From assembly GCF_000760215.1 (NCBI RefSeq), contig NZ_JNAW01000004.1:62001-126000 (forward strand): 64,000 nt of DNA. Direction: 5' to 3'. The notes beneath the pieces were generated by a model, which was not told the origin of the DNA, made no database searches, and worked only from the letters and a program-made list of their open reading frames with translations. Origin of the DNA: Prochlorococcus sp. MIT 0603. Its GTDB lineage: Bacteria > Cyanobacteriota > Cyanobacteriia > PCC-6307 > Cyanobiaceae. Shown here piece by piece: positions 1 through 9,152 of the stretch. Position numbers and translations under genes: made by a program. Position 1 is the stretch's first letter; each line of letters starts with the position of its first letter.

Positions 1-102
1 TCCAGGTGCCAACATTCAGATCTATGTTCTAGTGCTCCCAAAGTACAAAAAACTGCTAAAACACAACCAAGATAATTTGGCAAGAATATACTGGGAGGGA
101 TC

Positions 103-486
103 ATGCTCCCAACCCATCAAACCTCAAAAGGACTAAAATCTCTCTACCTCTTTCTTTCGCAATGGCTGGAAATATTTCTTATTGGCTTAATGAAGACTGA
201 TCAATGTTTAATGCCAAAGGAATTACAGCCAATTCCCCTACCCGCTTTAATCTCTATCCAAATTTTTCAAAAAACAAAAGAAATGCGCACAAAAATGTCC
301 CCGAGAAGAGCTTTACTTACTGCGGCAATAATGACCGTTACACCAACTCTTCTATTTGTAACTTGCTCTGAAAAGTTTTCAGCTTTCGGGGTCCTAATTG
401 CATCTACCCTCATTAATTGGCCAGTACTTCGATGGCTTGATGATCGGCAATGGTATAGAGAATGGATAAAAGAAGAATCTAGATAA
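103..486 (+). CDS. Hypothetical small membrane protein, start uncertain
   Basis: Not recognised. The open frame gives 127 residues, but the first 60 look unlike a protein start. Methionines at 283 and 295 would give a 62-66 residue protein that begins basic (RTKMSPRR), has one or two hydrophobic stretches (about ALLTAAIMTVTPTLLF and a later one ending LINWPVL), and ends in a charged tail (WYREWIKEESR). I favour one of these later starts. It would be a small inner-membrane or thylakoid protein of unknown role. Decayed DNA follows it directly. Confidence 0.4.
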   Translation: MLPTHQTSKGLKSLYLFLSQWLEIFLIGLMKTDQCLMPKELQPIPLPALISIQIFQKTKEMRTKMSPRRALLTAAIMTVTPTLLFVTCSEKFSAFGVLIASTLINWPVLRWLDDRQWYREWIKEESR

Positions 487-489
487 TAA

Positions 490-605
490 AATTAATTCTT
501 TAAAAGGTATTGGTATGATCTTGCTGCCAGCTAAATCCTCATTATCTTCAAGCCAAGAGAAACAACAACTATCCCAAAAATCACTATAAAGCGCAAATGA
601 GAAAT
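490..605 (-). pseudogene. Decayed copy of the small membrane protein encoded at 36960-37091
   Basis: Read on the minus strand, this stretch resembles the 43-residue gene at 36960-37091. One frame gives a FIVIFGIVVV-like membrane segment. A second frame then gives an acidic WLEDNEDL stretch and the tail KIIPIPFKEL, matching FEDDDD and KMMPIPIKN of the intact gene. A frame change and a stop interrupt it, so it is read as a dead copy. The comparison is by eye only. Confidence 0.4.
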
Positions 606-803
606 AGTAGAAGTAAAAAGATATTTTGCGAAGTAATGTCTAACGACATTGCAATATCTCTTAAATTCTAGGCATCACAAGAGGCAAATCACCAACAAAT
701 GTGAAGGGAAACATCAAATAGCACAAAACAAAAGGGTCTAATCAATTTTCAAACCTAATAACAACAAGCTCTTTCTTGAAAATTCCACCAAACCAAATAA
801 CAA

Positions 804-1184
804 ATGAATCAAGAAATCACAAATGAATATTCCAAGAAAGCTCAAGAAGATGCTGAATGGGCTTACAACAATGCAATGGAAAAGTTCTACTACTCAATGT
901 TAGAAGTTATTTTCTTAAGGATCAAAAGTCATCTAAGTCATCAGGGATTAAAAAAAGTCATCAAGATGGATGAGATAAGGAGTAAGAATGAAAAATTGAG
1001 TGTTGAATTTAGCCAGAAAACCTGGGCTGTTTTAGCAGAATCTTGGGCAAGTTCAGAAGGTCTAGCTATGAAAAAGATCGCTGATCTTTATGAACTTGAG
1101 ATAGCAGATTTTGATGTATCTAAAATTGAGAGCCTCAAGGGAAAAGCTAATACGCCACCAAGATGCGACCCAACTAGTGGATAA
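804..1184 (+). CDS. Hypothetical protein, 126 residues
   Basis: Not recognised. A soluble, helix-rich, charged protein with no signal peptide or obvious membrane segment; residues 1-35 (AQEDAEWAYNNAMEKF) and 60-100 look helical. It lies alone between decayed DNA on the left and the selO-like gene 72 bases downstream on the same strand. The ATG follows an A-rich leader without a clear Shine-Dalgarno sequence. No function can be given. Confidence 0.5.
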   Translation: MNQEITNEYSKKAQEDAEWAYNNAMEKFYYSMLEVIFLRIKSHLSHQGLKKVIKMDEIRSKNEKLSVEFSQKTWAVLAESWASSEGLAMKKIADLYELEIADFDVSKIESLKGKANTPPRCDPTSG

Positions 1185-1256
1185 TAGGAGCAAGAGTATA
1201 AGGTATGGGTAATGAAGCTCTCATAGCAGCTAAATATCACCAAGGCTTAAAAGCAT

Positions 1257-2951
1257 ATGAAAAACCTATTTGAAGCATCGACAATAAATACTTTCGCTGA
1301 GTTTTCACAACAGGCTGACTATTCGCTCATGGATTCACTCCAAGAGGATCCTCAAGCAACCGACAATGGCCACGATCACCTCCCTCGCCAAGTTTTCTCC
1401 GGTCATTACGTACCGGTCACACCCACGCCTATCCCAGCTCCGGAATACATCGCACACAGCAAAATCTTCTTTAACGAGCTAGGACTGAGCCATAACCTTG
1501 CCCTTGACGCACAATTCCGCAAGCTATTTTCAGGCGACACTAGCGTAGCGCGAAAGCCAATGCGTCCTATTGGTTGGGTGACTGGTTATGCTCTTTCGAT
1601 CTACGGAACTGAATATATCCAACAATGTCCGTTTGGGACAGGAAATGGCTACGGCGATGGTCGAGCAATATCCGTGTTCGAAGGTCTTTTCAACGGTAGA
1701 CGCTGGGAAATGCAACTGAAAGGAGGAGGCCCGACTCCATACTGCCGTGGAGCCGATGGGCGTGCCGTACTTCGTTCCAGCATGCGGGAGTTTCTGGCGC
1801 AAGACTACATGCAGGCCCTAGGAGTTCCGACTTCACGATCTCTAACGCTATATGTGTCCCGATCCGAAACAGTGCGCAGGCCCTGGTACTCCAAAGAGTC
1901 TAGTTCTATAGATCCCGACATACTCGTGGACAATCCCGTGGCTATCACAACACGAGTTGCACCATCCTTTCTACGTGTCGGGCAAATTGAGCTGTTTGCA
2001 CGTCGTGCCCGTAGTAATGCACATCAGGGTGCATTGAACGAGCTACAGATGATCGTAAAGCACCTGATAGAAAGGAATTATAAGCAGGTCATTGATCCAA
2101 ATCTTCCCTTCAACGATCAAGTAGTCGAGCTAGCCCAATTATTTCGCGGTCGACTCATATCATTGGTAGCCAACTGGATACGTATTGGCTACTGCCAAGG
2201 CAATTTCAATAGTGATAACTGCGCTGCGGGTGGATTCACTCTCGACTATGGGCCATTCGGATTCTGCGAAATGTTCGATCCTAAGTTCCAGCCATGGACA
2301 GGTGGTGGCAACCATTTTTCATTCTTTAATCAACCTCTTGCTGCTGAAGCAAATTATCACATGTTCTGGGCAGCCATTCGACCCCTCCTCAAAGACAACT
2401 CGGCAACAGTGGAAAGGCTGGATCAAATCCGAGAAGGCTTCACCGAAGCAATGAGTCAGGAGATCGAGGCCATGTGGGCAAAGAAGCTCGGCTTAATTAG
2501 CCATGATGCAACTCTGACAAACGAACTGCTAGAGCTCATGACCTTATCCAAAGTTGACTATACAATCTTTTTCCGAAAGCTATCTAACATTCCCGAGCAA
2601 CTCTCCATCTTGAAAGAGAGCTTCTATCAGACCAGTTCAGAACAGATTGATGCACGGTGGAGTCGCTGGATCCAACTATGGAGGAATCGCATCAGGGGCA
2701 ACGGTGAACTAAAAGTGACATCTGCAGCGATGAAACGCGTTAATCCCAAATACACCTGGCGTGAATGGATGATCGCACCCGCTTATGAAAAAGCTGAGCT
2801 AGGTGATTACAGCCTAATCAAAGAGCTACAGGATGTTCTCAGCAATCCCTATGACGAGCAATCATTAGAAGTGGAGATGAAGTACAACCGACTCAAACCC
2901 AAGAATTTCTTCAACATAGGAGGTATATCCCACTACAGCTGTTCATCTTGA
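1257..2951 (+). CDS. selO: Protein adenylyltransferase SelO (YdiU family)
   Basis: SelO is a pseudokinase-fold enzyme that transfers AMP from ATP to Ser, Thr or Tyr of target proteins and is linked to redox stress. The sequence has the family's nucleotide-binding segment GYGDGRA (about residue 132), the lysine-bearing [12 protein letters not shown], the [14 protein letters not shown] block, [10 protein letters not shown], and the metal/catalytic motif [19 protein letters not shown] (family form NTDN...DYGPFGF). At 564 residues it is longer than the E. coli protein (478), mostly at the C-terminus. It lacks the C-terminal selenocysteine of the eukaryotic homologues. Third-position G+C is visibly higher than in neighbouring genes (many gcc, ctc, ggc codons), suggesting transfer from a GC-richer source. 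It stands alone on the + strand. Confidence 0.88.
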   Translation: MKNLFEASTINTFAEFSQQADYSLMDSLQEDPQATDNGHDHLPRQVFSGHYVPVTPTPIPAPEYIAHSKIFFNELGLSHNLALDAQFRKLFSGDTSVARKPMRPIGWVTGYALSIYGTEYIQQCPFGTGNGYGDGRAISVFEGLFNGRRWEMQLKGGGPTPYCRGADGRAVLRSSMREFLAQDYMQALGVPTSRSLTLYVSRSETVRRPWYSKESSSIDPDILVDNPVAITTRVAPSFLRVGQIELFARRARSNAHQGALNELQMIVKHLIERNYKQVIDPNLPFNDQVVELAQLFRGRLISLVANWIRIGYCQGNFNSDNCAAGGFTLDYGPFGFCEMFDPKFQPWTGGGNHFSFFNQPLAAEANYHMFWAAIRPLLKDNSATVERLDQIREGFTEAMSQEIEAMWAKKLGLISHDATLTNELLELMTLSKVDYTIFFRKLSNIPEQLSILKESFYQTSSEQIDARWSRWIQLWRNRIRGNGELKVTSAAMKRVNPKYTWREWMIAPAYEKAELGDYSLIKELQDVLSNPYDEQSLEVEMKYNRLKPKNFFNIGGISHYSCSS

Positions 2952-2969
2952 CAGAGTAAAGAAACAATT

Positions 2970-3113
2970 ATGCTTATTCAATTCTTTACACTCGCAAATT
3001 TGTCAAAGGGAGTAGAACCAACCTCTCTGCTCGGTCTAACTATTATCTTTTGTGGGATTGTATTTACTGTAGGCTTACCCCTCTTACTAATTCTTAAAGG
3101 AAGAAAAGACTAA
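2970..3113 (+). CDS. Small single-span membrane protein, 47 residues
   Basis: A short reading frame between selO and ggt. The protein has a polar-amphipathic start (MLIQFFTLANLSKG), one strong hydrophobic segment (about residues 20-41, LLGLTIIFCGIVFTVG) and a basic end (KGRKD). Size and layout recall the many one-helix subunits of cyanobacterial photosystem, cytochrome b6f and NDH-1 complexes, but I cannot match it to a named one. The gap to the selO stop is 18 bases, so it may share that transcript. Confidence 0.5.
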   Translation: MLIQFFTLANLSKGVEPTSLLGLTIIFCGIVFTVGLPLLLILKGRKD

Positions 3114-3178
3114 TGAGTGTGAATGCTCTGTCACCTTGAGATTAGAAGTAATCTCAAATCCTCTCAAAACTATCTCTA

Positions 3179-4990
3179 TTGAAATTTTTCAAACGTGCAT
3201 TGAAAACATACAAACAATTCGGGCTAGCTCTTCTGTTCTCACTTCCTTTACCACTTATTGCGCAAGTTAACTGGAAGGCACCAGAAAGTATTGATAAAAA
3301 AAAGGCCAGAGTGTCATCTGCAAGAGGACAGGCTGTTGTTGTTACTGCTAATCCATTAGCAAGTGACGCAGCTCTTAAGACCTTGGAAAAGGGCGGCACC
3401 GCAATGGATGCTGTGGTTTCAGCTCAGACAGTGCTTGCTGTTGTTGAACCGCAAAGCTCAGGTTTAGGAGGTGGATCTTTTCTGTTGTATTGGGACCAGG
3501 CAAAAAAATCTTTATCCGCACTTGATGGTAGAGAATCTGCCCCAGGTCAAGTCGAAGAGGGTATTTGGACAACATCTACTGGAGAAGGAGTTCCATGGCC
3601 ACAAGCGACTAGAAGCCTCTCAGCAATAGGAGTTCCAGGGACAACGGCATTGCTTTGGGAAGGTCACCGACAGTTTGGACGTTTGCCTTGGGAAGCTAAT
3701 TTCAAAGAGAGTATTCAACTTGCTAAAGAGGGATTCATTCCGAGTCCTCGCTTACTTAGATCAATCTCTTTAGCACAGACATTAGGGGTTAACCATAGTC
3801 TAACTTTTAAATCTCTCTATCTCCCTAATGGATCTCTCCCAAATGAAAAGATTCCATTTCGCAACTCCAAATTGGCATCAAGCTTAAGCCGTATCGCAAC
3901 GGGGGGTAGTAATGAATTTTATCGAGGGGAAATCGCCAATGAAATTATAGATAATCTCCAACTTCATCAGAAAAGCAATAAACAAGTTAAAACAATAACT
4001 TACGAGGATTTAGCAAATTATAAAGTCCAGAAGCGCAACCCTATCTGTCGCAAATACAGAACATGGAAAATCTGTTCTTTTCCACCTCCAAGCGGGGGAG
4101 GAGTTGCTGTATTACAAGCTCTTGGGACATATGAGTTTTTGACAACAAAAAGGGCCCCAGAAAAGACGATTAGCCGTTGGCACCTTCTGGCAGAATCTTT
4201 AAGGTTTGCAGATGCCGATCGTTCTCACTGGATAGGAGACCCTATTGATTGGCCAGTTCCACTCGAAGGGTTGCTAGATAAGGACTATATTGAGAATAGA
4301 GCAAATGCTATTAAGACAAGTATTACAACATTCCGCCCTTTACCAGGGAAGCCAAAAGGTAGTGAATTACTAGATTTAGCAAGTCAGCCACGCACGACCG
4401 GTGGAGGCACAACACATCTAGTAGTAGTTGATATAGATGGCAATATCGCCTCCTATACAAGTTCAGTCGAGACGGTATTCGGAAGCAGGTATTTGTCTGG
4501 AGGCATGGTCTTAAACAACCAACTAACGGACTTCTCTTTTGTATCCAACATCTCAGGGAAACCAATTGCTAATCGGATGAAAGCCAATAAGCGTCCTATG
4601 AGTTCTATGTCTCCAGTTATAGTCTTTCATGATGATCGTCCAGTTTTGGCACTTGGCTCACCAGGTGGCTGGCTTATCCCCCATTACATAACAAATGCAT
4701 TAATTGGTGCTCTGGATTTAGATCTGTCGCCCATAGAAGTAGTTAGCCAAAAGTTACTATCAGTTCGCCCTGATTACACTGTGCTTGAAAAAAATGGTAA
4801 CTGGTCAAAAGCCGATGCGAATATCTATAAAGAACTAACAAGTCTTAGCCACCAAATTAAATATAGTTCTTTTAGCAGTGGGCTAGCTGTAATCAAATGG
4901 CATAATGGAAGCTGGCACGGTGCTGCTGACCCAAGAAGAGAAGGGAAAGCAGTAAGCTTGCAAGTAAAGGGGAATAGGCTCGTCAAATAG
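3179..4990 (+). CDS. ggt: Gamma-glutamyltransferase (glutathione hydrolase)
   Basis: GGT cleaves the gamma-glutamyl bond of glutathione and moves it to water or amino acids in the periplasm; it is an autoprocessed Ntn-hydrolase. Visible are a signal peptide (about residues 1-28, LALLFSLPLPLIAQ), the N-terminal family block GGTAMDAVVSAQTVLAVVEP, GLGGGSF, and the small-subunit start GGGTTHLVVVD where the second-domain threonine would be the nucleophile. SMSPVIVF and ALGSPGG follow near the C-terminus (the GSPGG loop is typical). At 603 residues it is full length. The start is TTG at 3179, which gives the best signal peptide. Monocistronic or downstream of the 47-residue gene. Confidence 0.9.
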   Translation: MKFFKRALKTYKQFGLALLFSLPLPLIAQVNWKAPESIDKKKARVSSARGQAVVVTANPLASDAALKTLEKGGTAMDAVVSAQTVLAVVEPQSSGLGGGSFLLYWDQAKKSLSALDGRESAPGQVEEGIWTTSTGEGVPWPQATRSLSAIGVPGTTALLWEGHRQFGRLPWEANFKESIQLAKEGFIPSPRLLRSISLAQTLGVNHSLTFKSLYLPNGSLPNEKIPFRNSKLASSLSRIATGGSNEFYRGEIANEIIDNLQLHQKSNKQVKTITYEDLANYKVQKRNPICRKYRTWKICSFPPPSGGGVAVLQALGTYEFLTTKRAPEKTISRWHLLAESLRFADADRSHWIGDPIDWPVPLEGLLDKDYIENRANAIKTSITTFRPLPGKPKGSELLDLASQPRTTGGGTTHLVVVDIDGNIASYTSSVETVFGSRYLSGGMVLNNQLTDFSFVSNISGKPIANRMKANKRPMSSMSPVIVFHDDRPVLALGSPGGWLIPHYITNALIGALDLDLSPIEVVSQKLLSVRPDYTVLEKNGNWSKADANIYKELTSLSHQIKYSSFSSGLAVIKWHNGSWHGAADPRREGKAVSLQVKGNRLVK

Positions 4991-5089
4991 CAGAGCGAGG
5001 GCGAAGCTGCTAACTAATGAAAATAATACCAGCTTTAATGTCAATCGATCTCTGCGATTCTTGCAATCCTATACTGGAAAACACTAGGC

Positions 5090-5383
5090 TTAAGCAGCCT
5101 TATTCTCTTCTTGTTTATCAGAAGTTTTTGGAACAAATTTTAAAAGCTGATCATCTATTTCAATTGACTCATCTAAAACTGAAGGGAAGGAAGCTTTTAT
5201 CAAAAGCTGAATAAGACTCTTGATAGATACAAAAAACATCTTAGTAATCTCGAACATGTTACTAAGTTCTTCTTTAATTAGCTTCTGAAATTCTTCTTTG
5301 GTTACGTAAGTTGTAATAGTCCATCCAGTTAAACCAATGAAAAACAAGGAGAAAAGCACAGTAAGAATAGTGAGCATTATCAA
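5090..5383 (-). CDS. Hypothetical membrane-anchored protein, 97 residues
   Basis: Not recognised. An N-terminal membrane anchor (about residues 2-27, LTILTVLFSLFFIGLTGW) is followed by a helical soluble part (EEFQKLIKEELSNMFEITKMFF) and an acidic, Lys/Glu-rich tail. The layout suggests a one-span protein with a cytoplasmic helix. It converges on ggt. Overlapping frames on the other strand look non-coding. Confidence 0.5.
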   Translation of the reverse strand: MIMLTILTVLFSLFFIGLTGWTITTYVTKEEFQKLIKEELSNMFEITKMFFVSIKSLIQLLIKASFPSVLDESIEIDDQLLKFVPKTSDKQEENKAA

Positions 5384-5920
5384 TGTTAATAAGGCTTCCT
5401 ATTTATAACTAATTTCTATAGACATGGCAAAACAAAAAGCAAGCCAATGACTAATTAAAAATCAAAGGGCTTTGATGACAAGGGGTTCTTCAAAGTAGCT
5501 ACAACCCATACTCGCAAGCTGATTCCTTCTCCACGGGAAACTTTAGCTCAATAATGGTCTCTAAAAGAAGTTAGAAATACTCTTTTGTTTTATACCGAAT
5601 CATCCACAATGCAAGCCAATTCGCACTGTCTAAGTGTTGGATTTGTTAAGCACTCTAGAGTTCTTGCCATATCTACTGAGAAAGCTCTCCATCTGAAGTC
5701 CATTTAAGAATTATTCTACGCTGGTCAGGGACATTAACGACTTGTTGCGATCTTAATAAAAAGCTAGTCTCAAGGTCTTCTAATTGTTTTTTGCCGATCT
5801 TAAATCTTTTGAATATCTACAAAGTCGAGCAGTACAAGATTGAATAATTCTCTTATTTTTATTATTAAAACAAGTGATTGAGGCTCCTTTAGGACTGTGA
5901 TTAAATAGGTGTGATTTTTA
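5384..5920. other. 537 bases without a convincing gene
   Basis: AT-rich DNA. On the minus strand two short frames can be read: one without a start codon (ending TSFLLRSQQVVNVPDQRRII...GELSQ, near 5690-5830) and a 26-codon ATG frame at 5590-5670 (MARTLECLTNPTLRQCE...) in another phase. Together they may be the remains of one small gene. Nothing else is supported. Confidence 0.4.
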
Positions 5921-6082
5921 TCATTGCTCCAACACCTCTTCATAATAAGTAGTTACACATTCAGTTAAGCATTCAATATCCTCATCATTTAATGAGCATG
6001 CTGTAATGCAATTATAATATAAATCCCTTGGATTTAATGGTTTAGGATTGGAATCTTCTTTTTCACCTTTAATGCTAGACAT
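5921..6082 (-). CDS. Acidic microprotein with twin CX3C motif, 53 residues
   Basis: Not recognised by name. A clean ATG frame encodes a soluble acidic protein with a polar start (MSSIKGEKEDSNPKP) and, in the second half, two CX3C pairs: CITAC (residues 25-29) and CLTEC (38-42). Twin CX3C spacing is typical of helix-hairpin proteins held by two disulfides or binding a metal, although that fold is best known in mitochondria; here it is only an analogy. It is isolated in AT-rich DNA. Confidence 0.55.
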   Translation of the reverse strand: MSSIKGEKEDSNPKPLNPRDLYYNCITACSLNDEDIECLTECVTTYYEEVLEQ

Positions 6083-6631
6083 GGTTTCAATATCTCCAGA
6101 ACGGAAGCAATTTTTATCATAAAATTTTTAATTATTACTATTAACATAAAGTACCTAAGAATATTTACCTAAATTATTTTTCAATGCGAGTGCTCTAAGC
6201 CAACCTAATCAATTCCTTCTTAAGAGCAGTTCGCGCAACAGATTTAAGAAAATTAAAATTAATCTAAAAAGATTTCCTTAAATTATTATAAGTGCAATTA
6301 CCTAATCAAAATATATATAATTTAATGATTTATTTTATTTTCAGTTACAACAACATTGCTTAACTCTTCTCACTAAAAGTAGGGGTCTTATAAGAATGCT
6401 CTTTATGCTGAATAAATAAATATTTTACTCTCAGTGAAATCATTGAGTTCAGACTGCAAAAATCTCAAATAGGAAGGCTTATCACAACTTTCTAGCTTTC
6501 CTAATTAAGCTCAATTATTGCAGAGGCATAGCATATAACTATCTTTCTATCGTTGGTTACTCCTCTGTTCATGCTTTGATTCGCATACATACTAATCATT
6601 AGCAACCAATATCCTCCTCCATCGCTGGAAA
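6083..6631. other. 549 bases of AT-rich DNA without a gene
   Basis: Long A/T runs, no frame with protein-like composition, no terminator or repeat that I can support. The right end leads into the DnaB-like pseudogene, so part of it may be unrecognisable helicase remnant. Confidence 0.5.
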
Positions 6632-6978
6632 GGATATAGGGATAATAGTGGAACCATATGGAGCCGTAGAATCACCAAACTTTTAAAAACAATGGTAGGA
6701 GAACTTAACGTCCCAGTCATTCCCCTTTCCCAACTAAACAGAAGACTTGAGTCTCGATCTAACAAAAGACCTTTGTTGAGTGATCTTCGTGAATAAGTCT
6801 CAATAAAAGCAATGCTGACTTCGTTATGATGATGTATCAAGATGAGTACTACAACCCTGAAACTATTGATGGAGGCATTACAGAATTCGTCGTTTGTAAG
6901 CCTTGCAATGGTCCCATTGGTACTGTAAAACTTCTATTTGAAACGCAGTACACAAGATTCAGAAATGTAACTGCGTAA
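6632..6978 (+). pseudogene. Broken DnaB-like helicase (C-terminal part)
   Basis: Translated + strand DNA matches the C-terminal half of the intact DnaB-like gene at 28116-29039. [18 protein letters not shown] corresponds to [29 protein letters not shown] to NKRPMLCDLRE, and after a stop and frame change SLNKSNADFVMMMYQDEYYN continues to the stop at 6976-6978 (GPIGTVKLLFETQYTRFRN). The N-terminal part with the Walker A motif is absent. The TAA after DLRE and the phase change show it is dead. Confidence 0.8.
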
Positions 6979-7015
6979 AAACCACATTATTTCTCAATTC
7001 GACGAGAGTCATCCT

Positions 7016-7648
7016 ATGATTTTTCCTTTTTTAGAACGTAAGTATTTTTTTATGGCTTTAGTTCCGTTATTTTTGTGCTCACTTCTTGTAGCTAATCCTG
7101 CCTTGGCCCATCATCCTTTTGGGATGGGCGATAGTTCTGCACTTTCAGCTTGGGAAGCTCTACTTAGCGGTGTCGGGCATCCATTGCTTGGACCTGATCA
7201 TTTGCTTTTTATGCTAGGCATAGCCCTTTTGGGACTAAAAAGAACCAAGAAATGGATCTTTCCACTTTTGGCTGTTGCTTTAGCAGGAAGTGCACTAGCA
7301 CAGTTACTTCCTTTACCTGGTTTATTAGCTCCATGGGCAGAAGCACTTGTCTCTTTATCTTTGGCAATAGAAGGCTTGATTATTCTGAATTTTGTGAGTT
7401 CAAAATGGCTCTTACCCATGTTTTCTTTACACGGCTTCTTGCTTGGAAGCACAATTGTTGGAGCTGAAGCTACACCTTTAATAGGTTATTTTTTAGGTCT
7501 TCTGCTTTCTCAAACAGCTTTACTATTCTTTGTTACGGCAATATCTCAAAAAAGCATTAATTGGCTAGGGGCAAATGAACGACTCTTAACTGCTGGAATA
7601 TGGATAGGGATAGGCTCAGCGTTCTCCTGGGTTGCCATAGTGGACTAA
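7016..7648 (+). CDS. HupE/UreJ family metal permease
   Basis: HupE/UreJ proteins are small membrane permeases for nickel or cobalt. Visible are a cleavable signal-like N-terminus (MALVPLFLCSLLVANPALA then HHPFG), the family motif GVGHPLLGPDHLLFM with its metal-binding histidines and aspartate (about residues 52-66), and about six hydrophobic spans. An inner ATG at 7052 gives a cleaner signal peptide than 7016. In cyanobacteria such genes are often tied to nickel or cobalamin use; no riboswitch is seen here, as the upstream DNA is helicase remnant. Substrate remains inferred. Confidence 0.83.
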   Translation: MIFPFLERKYFFMALVPLFLCSLLVANPALAHHPFGMGDSSALSAWEALLSGVGHPLLGPDHLLFMLGIALLGLKRTKKWIFPLLAVALAGSALAQLLPLPGLLAPWAEALVSLSLAIEGLIILNFVSSKWLLPMFSLHGFLLGSTIVGAEATPLIGYFLGLLLSQTALLFFVTAISQKSINWLGANERLLTAGIWIGIGSAFSWVAIVD

Positions 7649-7981
7649 AGAATTTGAATTTTAAACAAGTTTTTTTACGTCATCACTAATCAAGAGTCCA
7701 CAAAAATGAGAATAGATATCAACCCTTTAAAAAATCAAGTTCAACCTTAATGCCTTAGAAAGACATCGATAAGCCTCTACCTGGTCAGCAAGAAATCATT
7801 TGTACTATTGCAAGCCTTTAATTCATAAGGCATGATCAGGAACCGGCTCAAAAATTGGCACACCTGACAAGTGTATTCGTGGTGAAATGAAAATTGATTG
7901 GTCAGCTAGGGGTTACATAAGGCCAAGAAAAAGATTTGATTTCACTTACCACTTCCTCCTCACAACTTCCACGAAATCCTC
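7649..7981. other. 333 bases without a gene
   Basis: Intergenic DNA between the HupE-like gene and the SIMPL-domain gene. I see a T-rich stretch just after the first gene (around 7664-7676) that could help termination, but no clear hairpin and no coding frame. Confidence 0.4.
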
Positions 7982-8773
7982 ATGAAAGCCTTTTCATTTT
8001 TGAAAACCTTATCCACTAACTCCGTTCAAATATTTCGCAGAACTCCTCCTCTTGTTTTCGCAATGTCCATCCTCTCAGTAGGGGGATTCATCGGATTTAC
8101 AAGTGCGACCAAAATCTTAGTGTCAGGGCTAAAACCTGCAGAGGACACAATCACTGTTACTGGAGCCAGTACAGAACGCATCGAAAGTGATATGGCAAAA
8201 TGGGACATCAAGGTTCAGACCAAAGGATCTTCTCAGATTAATTCTTACCAAAACCATACGAAGTCAATGAAAAAAACAATTGACTTCCTTAATAGCTATG
8301 GCCTCAAGACGAATGACTACCAAACAATAGAATTAGGATCTGCTATTACATCAAAACAGGTTACTAAAAACAATAAAACAGGTAAAATTATTTCTACTGA
8401 TTGGCTAACTAGTCAATCAATAGAGATAGAAAGCTCAGACGTCGCCAATATTAATAAAGTACATCGAAAAATAAGTAAATTACTTGGTCAAGGGATAATG
8501 GTAAAGCCTAGCAGGCCCAAATTTACCTATACAAAACTTGCTGGGAAACGAATAGATATGCTTGCCAAAGCTACTAAGGATGCTCGCATTCGTGCAGAAG
8601 CAATTGTCCGTGAGACAGGCTCAACACTTGGCAGTGTTAAGAGGGTAAATACTGGTGTTTTTCAAATCACAGTGCCTAATTCAACACGCGTTAGCAGTTG
8701 GGGCTCTTATGATACAAGCACAATCAAAAAAGACATCACTGCCGTTATGGGTGTCACTTTTGCGGTCAAATAA
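7982..8773 (+). CDS. SIMPL domain protein (DUF541)
   Basis: SIMPL/DUF541 proteins are periplasmic proteins of poorly known role, in some bacteria connected with oxidative stress. The sequence has a membrane anchor (about residues 24-50, VFAMSILSVGGFIGFTSA) and then the typical SIMPL start DTITVTGASTERIESDMAKWDIKV. The conserved middle includes TKDARIRAEAIVRETGSTLGSV, and the end is DITAVMGVTFAVK. Its 263 residues are normal for the family. It stands alone. An overlapping frame near its 3' end in another phase is ignored. Confidence 0.85.
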   Translation: MKAFSFLKTLSTNSVQIFRRTPPLVFAMSILSVGGFIGFTSATKILVSGLKPAEDTITVTGASTERIESDMAKWDIKVQTKGSSQINSYQNHTKSMKKTIDFLNSYGLKTNDYQTIELGSAITSKQVTKNNKTGKIISTDWLTSQSIEIESSDVANINKVHRKISKLLGQGIMVKPSRPKFTYTKLAGKRIDMLAKATKDARIRAEAIVRETGSTLGSVKRVNTGVFQITVPNSTRVSSWGSYDTSTIKKDITAVMGVTFAVK

Positions 8774-9117
8774 AAATCCCTTGACTATGTTAACCTCCAT
8801 AGCGAAAAGCTATGTGATTAGAGCATTCAGCATGGCGGAGTTTCACTTAATAATAAAAACAACCGCTGGTTCTCAATTGACCGAATTAGCCAAATAAAAT
8901 CTACTTCAAGGTAAATCTGGGAGGGGAGCAATAGCCCAAAAATCACAATGCCAGTAAAAAGTAGAACTTATAGCAACTCTTTATAGTCATATTGGAACCA
9001 TAAGTAATCAGCTGCTTTTGGTAAACCAAATTCGGTTTATAGAGGGAGTAACAAGCATTTCATGAGTTATAAGGATCAGCATTTGTTGAAGAATCTAAGC
9101 TCGAGAGTCAGCAAAAA
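8774..9117. other. Intergenic DNA with remnant of a small overlapping gene pair
   Basis: Mostly non-coding. On the minus strand at 9060-9063 an ATGA overlap joins a frame ending NADPYNS to a start MKCLLLPL that stops after a few codons. The intact pair at 10132-10394 has the same arrangement (MADRYYS stop overlapping ATG of MKCLLIAV). I read this as a decayed copy of that pair. A 36-codon + strand frame from about 8786 has no support. Confidence 0.35.
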
Positions 9118-9142
9118 TCAAAACTCGTCTCAAAAGTTTTGA
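9118..9142 (-). terminator. Putative terminator of the SDR gene
   Basis: An inverted repeat with 8-base arms (TCAAAACT and AGTTTTGA) lies just downstream of the stop of the minus-strand SDR gene. It is followed on that strand by a T-rich run (GATTTTTGC). The stem is AT-rich, so strength is uncertain. Confidence 0.45.
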
Positions 9143-9152
9143 ACAAGAATAG

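Noticed and set aside
5000-5065. Another EVE head (gctaactaatgaaa ... caatcgatctc)
   Set aside because: Similarity to the head and its right arm is suggestive but too short and interrupted; also no leader.
5017-5214. 65-residue + strand frame after ggt
   Set aside because: It opposes the 97-residue membrane protein, which has a clearer membrane anchor and composition.
6592-6840. 82-residue minus-strand frame
   Set aside because: It is the reverse of the DnaB-like pseudogene.
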